From positions 1 to 64,000 of the forward strand of contig CAKNRQ010000001.1 of assembly GCA_930990965.1 (NCBI GenBank): a DNA stretch of 64,000 bases. The letters run 5' to 3'. Below, in pieces: positions 44,129-52,331 of the stretch. How positions within the stretch are numbered: position 1 is the stretch's first letter; each line of letters opens with the position of its first letter. Made by a program: the position numbers and the translations under genes. The notes below the pieces were generated by a model. It did no database searches. It saw only the letters and a program-made list of their open reading frames with translations, and was not told where the DNA came from. The DNA is from an uncultured Clostridia bacterium (GTDB lineage: Bacteria > Bacillota > Clostridia > Oscillospirales > Oscillospiraceae).

Positions 44129-45019
44129 GTGCTGGACTCTACCGCGCTGGAAAGGTTCAACGACTTTCTCAAAAATGAGCGCAAATCTTCGGACAACACA
44201 ATAGCCAGCTATATGCGCGATATGCGCCAACTCAGCGAGTACCTGGAAGAGCATTCTATGCCCAACCTGCTCGATGCAGGAGAAAAAGAGCTTGGAATAT
44301 ATCTCGACTATCTGCGCCGCAGCGGAAAGAGTCCCGCGACCGTGTCGCGCTGTATTGCAACTCTGAAGTGCTTTTACAAGCACTTCTTTGCGATAGGTGA
44401 GATAGTGCAGAATCCGGCCGCCTCCCTCATGTCTGAGAAGATGGAGAAAAAGCTGCCTCAGATTCTCACCAGCAAGGAAGTCGAGCTGTTGCTCGAACAG
44501 CCCGAGTGTACCGACGCAAAGGGCTACCGCGATAGGGCCATGCTTGAGCTGCTGTACGCCACGGGCATACGTGTTACGGAGCTGATATCACTCGACGTGG
44601 GGGACGTAAACCTGCCGGTCGGCGTGCTCCGCTGCCATAGTCACGACAAAGAAAGGATTATACCACTTTACCCGAAGGCTGTCAAGGCTTTGGCCGAATA
44701 TGTAGAATTTGTACGTCCGAACATGATAGCGGTCGAAACCGAGCAGGCTCTGTTTGTCAACGTGAACGGAACCCGCATGACGCGTCAGGGCTTCTGGAAG
44801 ATTGTGAAGTACTATCAGGCCAAGGCCAAGATAGACAAGGACATAACCCCGCACACTCTGCGCCACTCCTTTGCGGCACATCTGCTGGAAAACGGCGCCG
44901 ACCTGCACTCCATACAGGAGATGCTCGGCCACTCTGACCTGTCCAGCACTCAGATATACGCTCACATAGTAAAGAAGCAGATTAAAGACGTGTATAACAA
45001 AGCCCATCCAAGGGCATGA
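44129..45019 (+). CDS. xerD: Site-specific tyrosine recombinase XerD
   Basis: Resolves chromosome dimers at dif with XerC. About 296 aa. An N-terminal SAM-like core-binding domain (about 1-95) precedes the catalytic domain with Arg in ATGIRVTEL, Lys in DKERIIPL, HTLRHSF (His-x-x-Arg), LGHSDLSSTQIY (His and nucleophile Tyr). GGAAGGGGG (44112-44120) precedes either TTG 44126 or GTG 44129. A longer in-frame upstream extension overlaps spoIIM and is rejected. Length, gene neighbourhood and absence of phage genes favour XerD over a phage integrase. Confidence 0.92.
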   Translation: MLDSTALERFNDFLKNERKSSDNTIASYMRDMRQLSEYLEEHSMPNLLDAGEKELGIYLDYLRRSGKSPATVSRCIATLKCFYKHFFAIGEIVQNPAASLMSEKMEKKLPQILTSKEVELLLEQPECTDAKGYRDRAMLELLYATGIRVTELISLDVGDVNLPVGVLRCHSHDKERIIPLYPKAVKALAEYVEFVRPNMIAVETEQALFVNVNGTRMTRQGFWKIVKYYQAKAKIDKDITPHTLRHSFAAHLLENGADLHSIQEMLGHSDLSSTQIYAHIVKKQIKDVYNKAHPRA

Positions 45020-45028
45020 GAAGGGGAG

Positions 45029-45056
45029 ACCCCCGACGCTAATAAGCGCCGGGGGT
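45029..45056 (+). terminator. Hairpin after xerD, probable terminator
   Basis: An 11-pair stem with one mismatch (45029-45039 with 45046-45056, 6-nt loop) lies 9 bp after the stop. The following tract (GATTTC) is only weakly T-rich. Confidence 0.6.
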
Positions 45057-45067
45057 GATTTCATATC

Positions 45068-45096
45068 TTGCACGCATGTGGGCTTCATGGTAAAAT
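45068..45096 (+). promoter_or_regulatory. Promoter of the HAD gene
   Basis: TTGCAC (45068-45073) and TAAAAT (45091-45096) are 17 bp apart, 22 bp before the ATG. GGGAGG is the ribosome-binding site. Confidence 0.75.
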
Positions 45097-45118
45097 ACTC
45101 AGGATGGGAGGCGAAAAA

Positions 45119-45850
45119 ATGCGCAAGCCCGAGATGATATTTTTCGACTACGGACACACGCTCTGCTACGAGCCGGTACAGGACTACCCGGCGGGCTGGG
45201 CTGCCGTGTTGGACCACGCCGTTGATAACCCTGGTCACATTACTGCCGCTCAGCTGAGTGCTTTGTGTACTGAGACATATGACAGTCTCTTTGCGCAGAT
45301 GCGGCCTTTGGAGCTGGAGACGGATGGATTCAAGCTCGACAGCGTCATATACGACTCCCTCGGCCTCAAATTTGACGTGCCGCTTGAGGAGCTTGAGTAC
45401 ATACGCTGGTGCGCCACCGAGCCCATAGAGCCCATGAATGGCATTGAGGATTTCTTGGAGCTGTGCCGGGAAATGAAAATTCGCACTGCGGTGATAAGCA
45501 ACCTCTCATATTCGGGTGCGGTACTCAAACGCAGGATAGATGAGACGCTGCCTTTCCACAGCTTCGAGTTTATCGTTGCCTCCAGCGAATGCGTGTTCAG
45601 GAAGCCGTCTGAATGGATATTCCGGCGCGCGACCGGCCTGGCGGGATTAGAGCCTGCCGAGTGCTGGTTTATAGGCGACGACGTGCGCTGTGACATAGAG
45701 GGGGCGGCCCGGGCGGGGCTCTGGCCGGTCTGGTTCAAGTGCCCGCTCAAGTGTACATATAAGCCAGAGTACAAAGACCCGCCTCGCTGTGAGCACACCA
45801 GAGTAGAGAGCTGGGATGAGCTGGGCGCAGTTTTGCGCGGCTTGATTTAG
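45119..45850 (+). CDS. HAD superfamily hydrolase-like protein with altered motif I
   Basis: A 243-aa HAD-like protein. Motif I reads FFDYGHTL: the nucleophile Asp is present but the second Asp (general acid/base of phosphatases) is replaced by Gly. Motif II (VISNLSYSG), the motif III lysine (FRKPSEWIF) and motif IV (FIGDDVRCDIEGAARAG) are intact. A cap domain lies at about 20-95. The activity is therefore unclear: it could be a non-phosphatase HAD or a slow phosphatase. The substrate is unknown. It stands alone between xerD and ruvC. Confidence 0.85.
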   Translation: MRKPEMIFFDYGHTLCYEPVQDYPAGWAAVLDHAVDNPGHITAAQLSALCTETYDSLFAQMRPLELETDGFKLDSVIYDSLGLKFDVPLEELEYIRWCATEPIEPMNGIEDFLELCREMKIRTAVISNLSYSGAVLKRRIDETLPFHSFEFIVASSECVFRKPSEWIFRRATGLAGLEPAECWFIGDDVRCDIEGAARAGLWPVWFKCPLKCTYKPEYKDPPRCEHTRVESWDELGAVLRGLI

Positions 45851-45895
45851 CTAACATCCTATGTTAAAATCAGAATTTGAAAGCGAGGCGGGATT

Positions 45896-46408
45896 TTGCG
45901 CATACTGGGTATCGACCCCGGGATTGCAACAGTCGGGTTCGGAGTAATTGACACCGAGCGAGGAAAGCAGCATTTCGTCAGCTGCGGAGTTATAACCACG
46001 CCCGCCGGCACCCCGCTGTCGAGCCGCCTGGACCGTATATATTCCGATCTAGGTGAACTCATCTCCACTTTCAATCCCGACGCCACGGCAGTCGAGGAGC
46101 TGTTTTTCAATACGAATATTACAACCGGTATCTCAGTGGCTGAGGGCAGGGGAGTGGTACTCCTGGCCTGCCATCACGCGGGAGTGCCGATTTACGAGTA
46201 TACGCCGCTGCAAGTGAAGCAGGCAGTCGTTGGCTATGGACGTGCCGAGAAGCGCCAGGTCATAGACATGGTCAAGCGCATATTGAACCTCAAGAGCGCA
46301 CCCAAGCCGGATGACGCGGCAGACGCGGTGGCCATAGCGCTGTGCCATGCGCGAAGCGTGACTTCACAGCTTTTGCGGCAAGGAGGAAACGGATGTATTA
46401 CTATATAG
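45896..46408 (+). CDS. ruvC: Crossover junction endodeoxyribonuclease RuvC
   Basis: Holliday-junction resolvase, 170 aa. The acidic catalytic residues are Asp7 (GIDPGI), Glu in AVEELFF, and the Asp pair in KPDDAADA. The start is TTG 45896 with GAGGCGGG upstream; the family N-terminus begins exactly there. ruvA overlaps by 16 nt and ruvB follows, the complete RuvABC branch-migration and resolution set. Confidence 0.95.
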   Translation: MRILGIDPGIATVGFGVIDTERGKQHFVSCGVITTPAGTPLSSRLDRIYSDLGELISTFNPDATAVEELFFNTNITTGISVAEGRGVVLLACHHAGVPIYEYTPLQVKQAVVGYGRAEKRQVIDMVKRILNLKSAPKPDDAADAVAIALCHARSVTSQLLRQGGNGCITI

Positions 46409-46995
46409 ACGGTACGGTCGTAGAACTGCTCAGTGGCGCAGCAGTGCTTGACTGCTCGGGAGTGGGTTACGAACTTAACGTCAGCTTGAATACGATGTCA
46501 CAACTGAAACTGGGCGAGAGAGCCAAGCTCTATGTCAGTGAGTCTGTGAAGGAGGACGCCTTCGACCTCTATGGTTTTTGTACAAAGAGTGAGAAACACG
46601 CTTTCCAACTGCTGATAGGCGTCTCCGGTGTGGGACCAAAGGCGGCGCTCAGCATACTCTCTTCCTCCACCCCCGAAAACCTTGCCACGGCCATATTGTC
46701 CGGCGATGAGAAGGCCCTGACTGTGGCTCCGGGAATCGGCAAGAAGATAGCCCAGAGAGTGATATATGAGCTCAAGGACAAAATAGCCAAAGAGGCAAAT
46801 GCCGCCCTGCCGTTTATACCCTCAGCCGTGAAGGGCAGCGGCCCGGACACGGACAAGCTAGCGGACGCCGCGGCGGCCCTCGGCGTACTTGGTTACAGTA
46901 CGTCCGAGATAAGCGCTGCTCTCAACGGTGTGGACATATCGTCTTTGAACACAGAGGGAGTAATAAAAGCTGCGCTCAGGAACATGATGAAGTGA
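46393..46995 (+). CDS. ruvA: Holliday junction branch migration protein RuvA
   Basis: DNA-binding tetramer that positions RuvB hexamers on junctions. It is 200 aa from ATG 46393 (AGGAGG upstream, inside ruvC). An N-terminal OB fold (about 1-62), two helix-hairpin-helix motifs (GVSGVGPKAAL and VAPGIGKKIAQRV) and the C-terminal RuvB-binding UBA-like domain are present. Confidence 0.96.
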   Translation: MYYYIDGTVVELLSGAAVLDCSGVGYELNVSLNTMSQLKLGERAKLYVSESVKEDAFDLYGFCTKSEKHAFQLLIGVSGVGPKAALSILSSSTPENLATAILSGDEKALTVAPGIGKKIAQRVIYELKDKIAKEANAALPFIPSAVKGSGPDTDKLADAAAALGVLGYSTSEISAALNGVDISSLNTEGVIKAALRNMMK

Positions 46996-47005
46996 GGTGT
47001 AGGGC

Positions 47006-48046
47006 ATGAGCATAAGCTTTTCTCAGGACAACGACGAGCGTATTATCACCTCAACTTCAATATTGCCCGAGGACGCGGGAGAAGTTTCTCTCCGTCCGCG
47101 CACCCTGGACGAGTATATAGGCCAGGAGAAGGCCAAGGAGAACCTCAGGATCTTCATCCAAGCGGCCAAAATGCGCGGCGAATCGCTGGACCACGTGCTG
47201 CTGCACGGCCCTCCGGGCCTCGGCAAAACCACGCTGGCCGGAATAATCGCCAATGAAATGGGCGTCAATCTGCGCATCACCTCCGGCCCCTCTATAGAGA
47301 AGGCCGGGGATTTGGCCGCGCTGCTCACAAACCTCCAGGAGAATGACATACTGTTCGTTGATGAGATACACCGCCTCGACCGTGCCGTGGAGGAGATACT
47401 GTATCCGGCCATGGAGGACTTTGCAATAGACATCATTATCGGCAAGGGCCCATCTGCGAACTCAATTCGCCTGGACCTGCCCCATTTCACCCTCATAGGC
47501 GCCACGACGCGCTCAGGGCAGCTCACAGCACCTCTGCGTGACAGGTTTGGCGTCACGCTCAGGCTGGAACTCTACACTCCTGAGGAGCTCTCAAAGATCG
47601 TCACACGCAGCGCCGGCATACTCGGTATATCCATAGAGCCCGACGGAGCTATAGAAATAGCCTCGCGTTCCCGTGGAACGCCGCGTATAGCGAACCGCAT
47701 GCTGCGCCGGGTGCGAGACTTCGCCCAGGTGCGCGCCGACGGCGTCATAACCCGTGAAGTGGCTTCGGAGGCCCTTTTGAGGCTCGAAGTGGACGAGCAC
47801 GGCCTCGACGCCGTTGACCGGCGCATGCTTCAAAGCATCATAGACTTTTACGGCGGCGGCCCCGTCGGACTGGACACTCTCGCCGCCACGATAAACGAAG
47901 AAGCCGTGACGCTTGAGGATGTATACGAGCCCTATCTAATGCAGCAGGGTTACCTGACGCGCACGCCGAGAGGCCGGTGTGTAACACGCAAAGCCTATGA
48001 ACATTTGGGGCTGAAGTACACAGGTAACGAACAAATGGAGCTCTAG
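47006..48046 (+). CDS. ruvB: Holliday junction branch migration ATPase RuvB
   Basis: AAA+ motor for branch migration, 346 aa. Walker A is GPPGLGKTT (about 68-76), Walker B FVDEIHRL, the sensor-1 region [10 protein letters not shown], and the C-terminal winged helix ends in [17 protein letters not shown]. It lies 10 bp after ruvA. The intergenic region after it is AT-rich and carries the next promoter. Confidence 0.97.
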   Translation: MSISFSQDNDERIITSTSILPEDAGEVSLRPRTLDEYIGQEKAKENLRIFIQAAKMRGESLDHVLLHGPPGLGKTTLAGIIANEMGVNLRITSGPSIEKAGDLAALLTNLQENDILFVDEIHRLDRAVEEILYPAMEDFAIDIIIGKGPSANSIRLDLPHFTLIGATTRSGQLTAPLRDRFGVTLRLELYTPEELSKIVTRSAGILGISIEPDGAIEIASRSRGTPRIANRMLRRVRDFAQVRADGVITREVASEALLRLEVDEHGLDAVDRRMLQSIIDFYGGGPVGLDTLAATINEEAVTLEDVYEPYLMQQGYLTRTPRGRCVTRKAYEHLGLKYTGNEQMEL

Positions 48047-48122
48047 CTGACATATAATGGATTGTATTTTGCTGGTTAGACAAAAAATCGACATTTATAT
48101 TGATATAATTTGATAATTTCAC

Positions 48123-48150
48123 TTGACTTTCCATAAGCTTGTAATATAAT
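48123..48150 (+). promoter_or_regulatory. Promoter of sigH
   Basis: TTGACT (48123-48128) and TATAAT (48145-48150) are spaced by 16 bp in an AT-rich 129-bp gap. The predicted leader is about 20 nt and has no clear ribosome-binding site before ATG 48176. Confidence 0.7.
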
Positions 48151-48175
48151 TTATTTAGTATGATTTGGTCGTGCT

Positions 48176-48811
48176 ATGACGGACTACTCTTTTTTGTCAG
48201 AATTGAATGACGAAGAGCTCTGGCGCATTGCTTCATCGGGGGACACCAGAGCTGAGGAAGAGCTCATTGAGCGCTACACGAGGCAGGTGCGCATATGTGC
48301 AAGGCCTTATTTCCTGGCAGGGGGAGACAGCGAAGATCTGATCCAAGAGGGCTTTTTGGGCTTGCTTAACGCCATAAGGAGTTATAATCCTGAATCCGGC
48401 GTCAAGTTCAAACCATATGCAGAGGTCTGCATACGCAACCGCATACTAGAAGCCGTAAGATCCGCATCCAGAAAAAAACACGAGCCGCTCAACGGCGGCG
48501 TGTCATTGGAATATGTAATCCTCTCAGAAGAAGACCGGCAGTCATCGGATATCAAGCCGGAGGTATTCAGCCGTTCGCCCGAAGAACAGGTTTTAGCCAG
48601 AGAGAGCGAAAAAGAGTTTTATTCCACTTTTTCACGGTGCCTTTCGTCCTTTGAAACAGAAGTACTTTTTTACTTCCTGGAGGGGCTCACATACAGGCAA
48701 ATTGCCTCTGAAGTGGGCAAGACGGAAAAGGCCGTGGATAACGCTGTACAGCGGATTCGCCGAAAACTGGCGAGGCAACCATTCTTCTATGGCGACATCA
48801 GCAGAAGCTGA
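48176..48811 (+). CDS. sigH: RNA polymerase sporulation sigma factor SigH-like
   Basis: A 211-aa sigma-70 family factor. Region 2 includes DSEDLIQEGFLGLLNAIRSYNPESGVKFKPYAEVCIRNRI, and region 4.2 includes LTYRQIASEVGKTEKAVDNAVQRIRRKL. Length and sequence fit SigH (Spo0H), which drives post-exponential and early sporulation genes. A closely related alternative factor cannot be ruled out by eye. No recognisable Shine-Dalgarno precedes the ATG, so translation may be weak or regulated. Confidence 0.87.
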   Translation: MTDYSFLSELNDEELWRIASSGDTRAEEELIERYTRQVRICARPYFLAGGDSEDLIQEGFLGLLNAIRSYNPESGVKFKPYAEVCIRNRILEAVRSASRKKHEPLNGGVSLEYVILSEEDRQSSDIKPEVFSRSPEEQVLARESEKEFYSTFSRCLSSFETEVLFYFLEGLTYRQIASEVGKTEKAVDNAVQRIRRKLARQPFFYGDISRS

Positions 48812-48844
48812 AACGCATAAAACCGAAAAAAGAGAGGGTAAAAC

Positions 48845-49132
48845 ATGTTTGAAGACAAAGTGCTAGTGTGCAAGGAATGCGGCAAGGAGTTCGTGTTTAC
48901 CGCCGGCGAGCAGGAATTCTACGCTGAACGCGGCTTCCAGAACGAGCCGCAGCGCTGCAAGCCCTGCCGCGACGCCCGCAAAAACGCTGCCCGCGGTCCG
49001 CGCGAGTATTTCACTGCGGTTTGCGCCATGTGCGGCGGCGAAGCTCGCGTGCCCTTCGAACCCAAAAGCGATCGCCCGGTTTACTGCAGCGAATGCTTTG
49101 CGAAGATACGTGAGCAGCAGAATAACGCCTGA
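48845..49132 (+). CDS. Small zinc-ribbon domain protein
   Basis: A 95-aa protein with four Cys-x-x-Cys pairs (CKEC, CKPC, CAMC, CSEC), enough for two zinc ribbons. The motif FVFTAGEQEFYAERGF is typical of the clostridial zinc-ribbon/CxxC-x17-CxxC family. It probably binds nucleic acid or protein; the role is unknown. GAGAGGG precedes the ATG, 33 bp after sigH, so it may be in the same transcript. Confidence 0.85.
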   Translation: MFEDKVLVCKECGKEFVFTAGEQEFYAERGFQNEPQRCKPCRDARKNAARGPREYFTAVCAMCGGEARVPFEPKSDRPVYCSECFAKIREQQNNA

Positions 49133-49153
49133 GTTGACTAGAGCCGTAAGCAG

Positions 49154-49183
49154 CGGCTGGGCCGCCGTCGGGCAGCCCAGCCG
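49154..49183 (+). terminator. Probable terminator after the zinc-ribbon gene
   Basis: A 9-bp perfect stem (49154-49162 with 49175-49183) with a 12-nt GC-rich loop is followed by TTCTTAT. Confidence 0.6.
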
Positions 49184-49221
49184 TTCTTATATTTCGTATT
49201 ACTACCACGGAGGTATATTCT

Positions 49222-49425
49222 ATGCTTGACATCAAGCGCGACACTATGATAGCCGATATTATCGAGCAGGCCCCGCAGGCCATGCCCGCCTTCCAGGCCA
49301 TTGGCATGCACTGCATGGGCTGCGCCCTTGCCAGCGGCGAGACCCTTGAGCAGGCCTGCTATGCTCACGAGGTCGATCCGGACGCCTTCCTCGAGAAGCT
49401 GAAGGCCTACCTGGCCACCGTGTGA
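49222..49425 (+). CDS. DUF1858 small protein
   Basis: A 67-aa protein of the DUF1858 type (hybrid-cluster-protein-associated domain). It has a Cys-x-x-Cys within GMHCMGCALASGE and a helical remainder. Such stand-alone proteins occur widely in anaerobes, and a redox or Fe-S related role is guessed but unproven. CGGAGG lies 9 nt before the ATG. A strong terminator begins at its stop codon. Confidence 0.85.
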   Translation: MLDIKRDTMIADIIEQAPQAMPAFQAIGMHCMGCALASGETLEQACYAHEVDPDAFLEKLKAYLATV

Positions 49426-49461
49426 AAATAAGGCCGGCCGAAAAGGCCGGCTTTATTTTTT
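49425..49461 (+). terminator. Intrinsic terminator after the DUF1858 gene
   Basis: A 15-pair stem (49425-49439 with 49445-49459, one G-U) with loop GAAAA ends in a run of Ts. It finishes about 6 nt before the trmK start codon. Confidence 0.88.
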
Positions 49462-49467
49462 ACTGCC

Positions 49468-50157
49468 ATGATACAAAAGTACGAGTTGACGCCGCGCCTT
49501 GAAATGTGCGCGCGGTTTGCCGAGGGCTCAAAGCTCCTAGCCGACGTCGGCACCGATCACGCATACCTGCCCATAAATCTGCTTATGCGCGGCAAAATAG
49601 GCTTCGCCGTGGCGGCCGATCTGAGGCAGGGGCCGCTTCAGAGCGCGCGCCGCCATGCTATGGAGGCCGGTTGTGCGGACAAAATACGTTTTGAACTCGC
49701 CGACGGTCTCGATTTCCCTGGCGCCGTGGACTGTGACGCCGTGGTTTGCGCCGGTATGGGCGGCGAGACGATCGCAGGCATTTTGGAGCGCGCGCCCTGG
49801 ACTCTTTCTGACACAAAGCTCATATTGCAGCCGCAGAGCAAGCTTGACGAGCTCTGCCTTTGGCTGTGCAATAATGGGTACGGAATACATACGGCGTCTC
49901 TTGCCGCAGAGGGGGAGCGCATGTATGTCTGCCTTGAAGTGTACGGCGGCGCAGCGGGTTTCCTGTACGCCGAGGACGCCCTCGCGGCGGCACAGGACAA
50001 ACTGCTCGGCGCGTGGATTGAGAGCCGCACGCGGCGAATAGAACGCGCCATTGAGGGTATGCTGCGCGGTTCAGATACGGCCGGCGAAGCGCAGGCGGCG
50101 CGCGAAACGCTTTTACGCCTTTCAAAATACGCAGGAGGTAAACATGACAACTGTTAA
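49468..50157 (+). CDS. trmK: tRNA (adenine-22-N1)-methyltransferase TrmK
   Basis: SAM-dependent enzyme making m1A22 in tRNA, 229 aa. The SAM motif LADVGTDHAYLPI and the family segment CAGMGGETI are intact, and a C-terminal coiled helix pair covers about 170-225. trmK-nif3 (yqfN-yqfO) is a conserved Firmicute pair. There is no ribosome-binding site, and the ATG lies 6 nt after a strong terminator, so how it is expressed is unclear (read-through or a promoter inside the upstream gene). Confidence 0.93.
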   Translation: MIQKYELTPRLEMCARFAEGSKLLADVGTDHAYLPINLLMRGKIGFAVAADLRQGPLQSARRHAMEAGCADKIRFELADGLDFPGAVDCDAVVCAGMGGETIAGILERAPWTLSDTKLILQPQSKLDELCLWLCNNGYGIHTASLAAEGERMYVCLEVYGGAAGFLYAEDALAAAQDKLLGAWIESRTRRIERAIEGMLRGSDTAGEAQAARETLLRLSKYAGGKHDNC

Positions 50158-50920
50158 AGACGTGCTAGCTTTCCTGGACGGGAAAGCCCCGCTTGATACC
50201 CAGCTCAGTTTTGATAACGCAGGTTTCCTGTGCGGTAGGGAGGACGCGCCGGTTACGCGAGTACTGGTGTCGCTCGATATCACTGACGCTGTGATAGCAG
50301 AAGCTGCCGAATACGGCGCCGGGCTCATTGTGTCGCACCACCCGGTATGCTTCACACCCATGAAGAGCGTGACAACCGGTGATATCACCGGCCGCAAGTT
50401 TGTGGCCATGCTTGAGCACGGCCTCTCGGCAATATGCATGCACACCAACCTCGACGCGGCCCAGGACGGCGTCAACGACGCCCTGTGCGCTGCGCTGGGC
50501 GCTGAGAATTTGGGCCTGCTGGACCCTGAAAACGACGGCATAAGCCGCCTCTGCCGCCTGAGCGAGCCTGAGGACTTCACAGCTTTTCTTGCCCGTGTAA
50601 AGTCCGCGCTAGGCGCCAACGGCCTGCGCTACGCCGGACCTGAGAAACAGGTGCAGCTTTTTGGGATCTGCGGCGGCTCGGGCGCTGATTCGCTTATGGC
50701 AGCCAGGGCCCGCGGCTGCGACGCCTTTGTCACCGCGGACGTGAAGCACCACCAGTTTATTTGGGCCGGCGAGCTCGATATAGACCTAGTCGACGCCGGA
50801 CACTTCTCTACCGAGAACGTAATCGTTCCCGTATTGGCCGGCTGGCTGCGCGAGCGCTTCCCCGACGTAGAGGTCAAGGTCGCGGAGAGCTACACGCAGC
50901 CCGAAAAGTTTTACGTGTAA
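50144..50920 (+). CDS. Nif3-like dinuclear metal centre protein (YqfO)
   Basis: A 258-aa protein of the Nif3/YqfO family, short form without the inserted PII-like domain of B. subtilis YqfO. Metal ligands are visible in SHHPV, HTNLDAAQDG and the late VDAGHFSTEN. Its biochemical role (possibly GTP cyclohydrolase-like or regulatory) is unsettled. CAGGAGG precedes ATG 50144, which lies inside trmK (14-nt overlap). Confidence 0.92.
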   Translation: MTTVKDVLAFLDGKAPLDTQLSFDNAGFLCGREDAPVTRVLVSLDITDAVIAEAAEYGAGLIVSHHPVCFTPMKSVTTGDITGRKFVAMLEHGLSAICMHTNLDAAQDGVNDALCAALGAENLGLLDPENDGISRLCRLSEPEDFTAFLARVKSALGANGLRYAGPEKQVQLFGICGGSGADSLMAARARGCDAFVTADVKHHQFIWAGELDIDLVDAGHFSTENVIVPVLAGWLRERFPDVEVKVAESYTQPEKFYV

Positions 50921-50979
50921 AGAGTTAAAGTTTTGGTCGCGCTCCACGGAGCGCGAAATTCCCCATTAAGTGTAAGAAT

Positions 50980-51518
50980 ATGAAAAGGTATATTGCATTT
51001 TTGCGCGGTATCAATATAAGCGGTAAAAACAAAGTGCCGATGGCTGAATTAAGGCAGGGCTTTGAGACGCTTGATTGTGCAGAGGTCAAGACCTATTTAA
51101 ACAGCGGCAATGTAATTTTTTCGAGTGATGAAGCTGATACAATCATGCTGACCAATCGGATTGAGGAAATGATTAAAAATCGGTTTAGCTTAGATATCCC
51201 TGCTTTTGTCACATCAAAGGAAGCCCTTGAGGGTGTTTTGCGTCATGCGCCCGACTGGTGGGGAGACGAAAGCAAGGAAATCTATGATAATCTAATTTTC
51301 ATCATGCCGCCCGCTACATTCAAAGATGTATATAACGAAATCGGTGAGCCCAGAGAGGGACTGGAAAAGATAGAGGAATACAGAGAAACTGTATTTTGGT
51401 CTTTCAGCCGAAAAGATTATCAAAAACAAACTGGTGGTCTAAGACAGCAAGCGCAAATATCAGCAGTAAATTGACGATAAGAACGGCGAATACAGTTAGA
51501 AAAGTAGCTGGAATGTAG
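50980..51518 (+). pseudogene. DUF1697 gene with a single-base frameshift
   Basis: The first ~148 codons encode a DUF1697 protein (MKRYIAFLRGINISGKNKVPM; KTYLNSGNVIF). At an A-run (51422-51426) the frame is lost and the direct reading ends at 51474. If one A is added, the following 30 codons read NWWSKTASANIS... to TAG 51516-51518, which is the normal family C-terminus. So one base is missing, either a real mutation or a homopolymer error. The gene is AT-rich, uses Lys AAA and Leu TTA often, lacks a clear ribosome-binding site, and is unlike its neighbours, suggesting transfer. DUF1697 has no established function. Confidence 0.85.
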
Positions 51519-51554
51519 TTGCATGCGTTTGCGAATTTTTGCTTTGGAACAATG

Positions 51555-51611
51555 TTAATAAAACCTTAAACTCCCGGCCACTTTTTTCTTAAACCGGGCC
51601 CGGCGTATAAT
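51555..51611 (+). promoter_or_regulatory. Promoter and repeat region of the two-component operon
   Basis: TATAAT at 51606-51611 has only a poor -35 (T-run at 51582-51587). Upstream, TTAATA (51555) and TTAAAC (51566 and 51589) occur in one orientation at 11- and 23-bp steps, about one and two helical turns. This is typical of OmpR-family regulator boxes, so autoregulation is plausible. Confidence 0.5.
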
Positions 51612-51629
51612 ATCCACGAGGTGAAGGAT

Positions 51630-52331
51630 ATGGCAAGGATACTCATTTGCGACGACGATGACGACATAGTTGCCGCGCTCAAGATTTATCTTGCGAGCGA
51701 GGACTATGAACTCTATACCGCTTCAAACGGCATGGAAGCCTTAGAGTGCATAAGGCAAAACAACATAGACCTCGTGCTCATGGATATCATGATGCCCGGC
51801 CTGGACGGCATCGCCGCCACAGTCAAACTGCGCGAGGAGTACAACATTCCGGTTATCTTCCTCACAGCTAAGAGCGAGATGAGCGACAAGGTGCTCGGAC
51901 TGAACGTGGGTGCGGACGACTATGTCACGAAGCCCTTTGACCCCGTGGAAGTGCAGGCGCGCGTGCGCAGCCACCTGCGGCGCTACATGAGGCTGGGCGG
52001 GCAGGCAAAGCCGGAGCCGGTCAGGGACGTGCTGAGTATCGGCGGTATAGAGCTCAACGACGCCGAGAAATCAGTGACAGTGGACGGGGAGCTGGTGTAT
52101 TTGACGCCCATCGAGTACAACATCCTGCATCTGCTCATGCGAAATCCGAACCGAGTGTTCTCATCGAGCGAGATATATGAGCGGGTCTGGAACGAGAACG
52201 CCATCGGCAGCGAGGGCAGCGTCGCCGTACACATCCGTCACCTCCGTGAGAAAATCGAAATTAATCCCAGCGACCCGAGGTATCTGAAGGTTGTCTGGGG
52301 CCAGGGCTACAAAATGGAGGCACGGAAATGA
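51630..52331 (+). CDS. OmpR/PhoB-family response regulator
   Basis: A 233-aa regulator. The receiver domain (about 1-118) has acidic residues Asp10-Asp13, the phospho-acceptor Asp in VLMDIMMPGLDG (about 53), Thr in FLTAKS and Lys in VTKPFDP. The C-terminal winged helix (about 135-230) contains LTPIEYNILHLLMRNPNRVFS. The ATG at 51630 follows GAGGTGA. It overlaps the kinase gene by 4 nt. The stimulus is unknown. Confidence 0.94.
   Translation: MARILICDDDDDIVAALKIYLASEDYELYTASNGMEALECIRQNNIDLVLMDIMMPGLDGIAATVKLREEYNIPVIFLTAKSEMSDKVLGLNVGADDYVTKPFDPVEVQARVRSHLRRYMRLGGQAKPEPVRDVLSIGGIELNDAEKSVTVDGELVYLTPIEYNILHLLMRNPNRVFSSSEIYERVWNENAIGSEGSVAVHIRHLREKIEINPSDPRYLKVVWGQGYKMEARK

Noticed and set aside
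44129-45019. Tyrosine recombinase as a phage or ICE integrase
   Set aside because: Length, motifs and spoIIM neighbourhood fit housekeeping XerD, and there are no phage genes, att-like repeats or excisionase.
49154-49183. Possible attenuator regulating the DUF1858 gene
   Set aside because: There is no alternative pairing partner or leader peptide; a simple terminator after the zinc-ribbon gene explains it.
50937-50956. Hairpin after the nif3-like gene (8-bp stem, 4-nt loop) as an intrinsic terminator
   Set aside because: No T-run follows and the loop is very tight. It may still be a weak end, but I cannot support it as a terminator.
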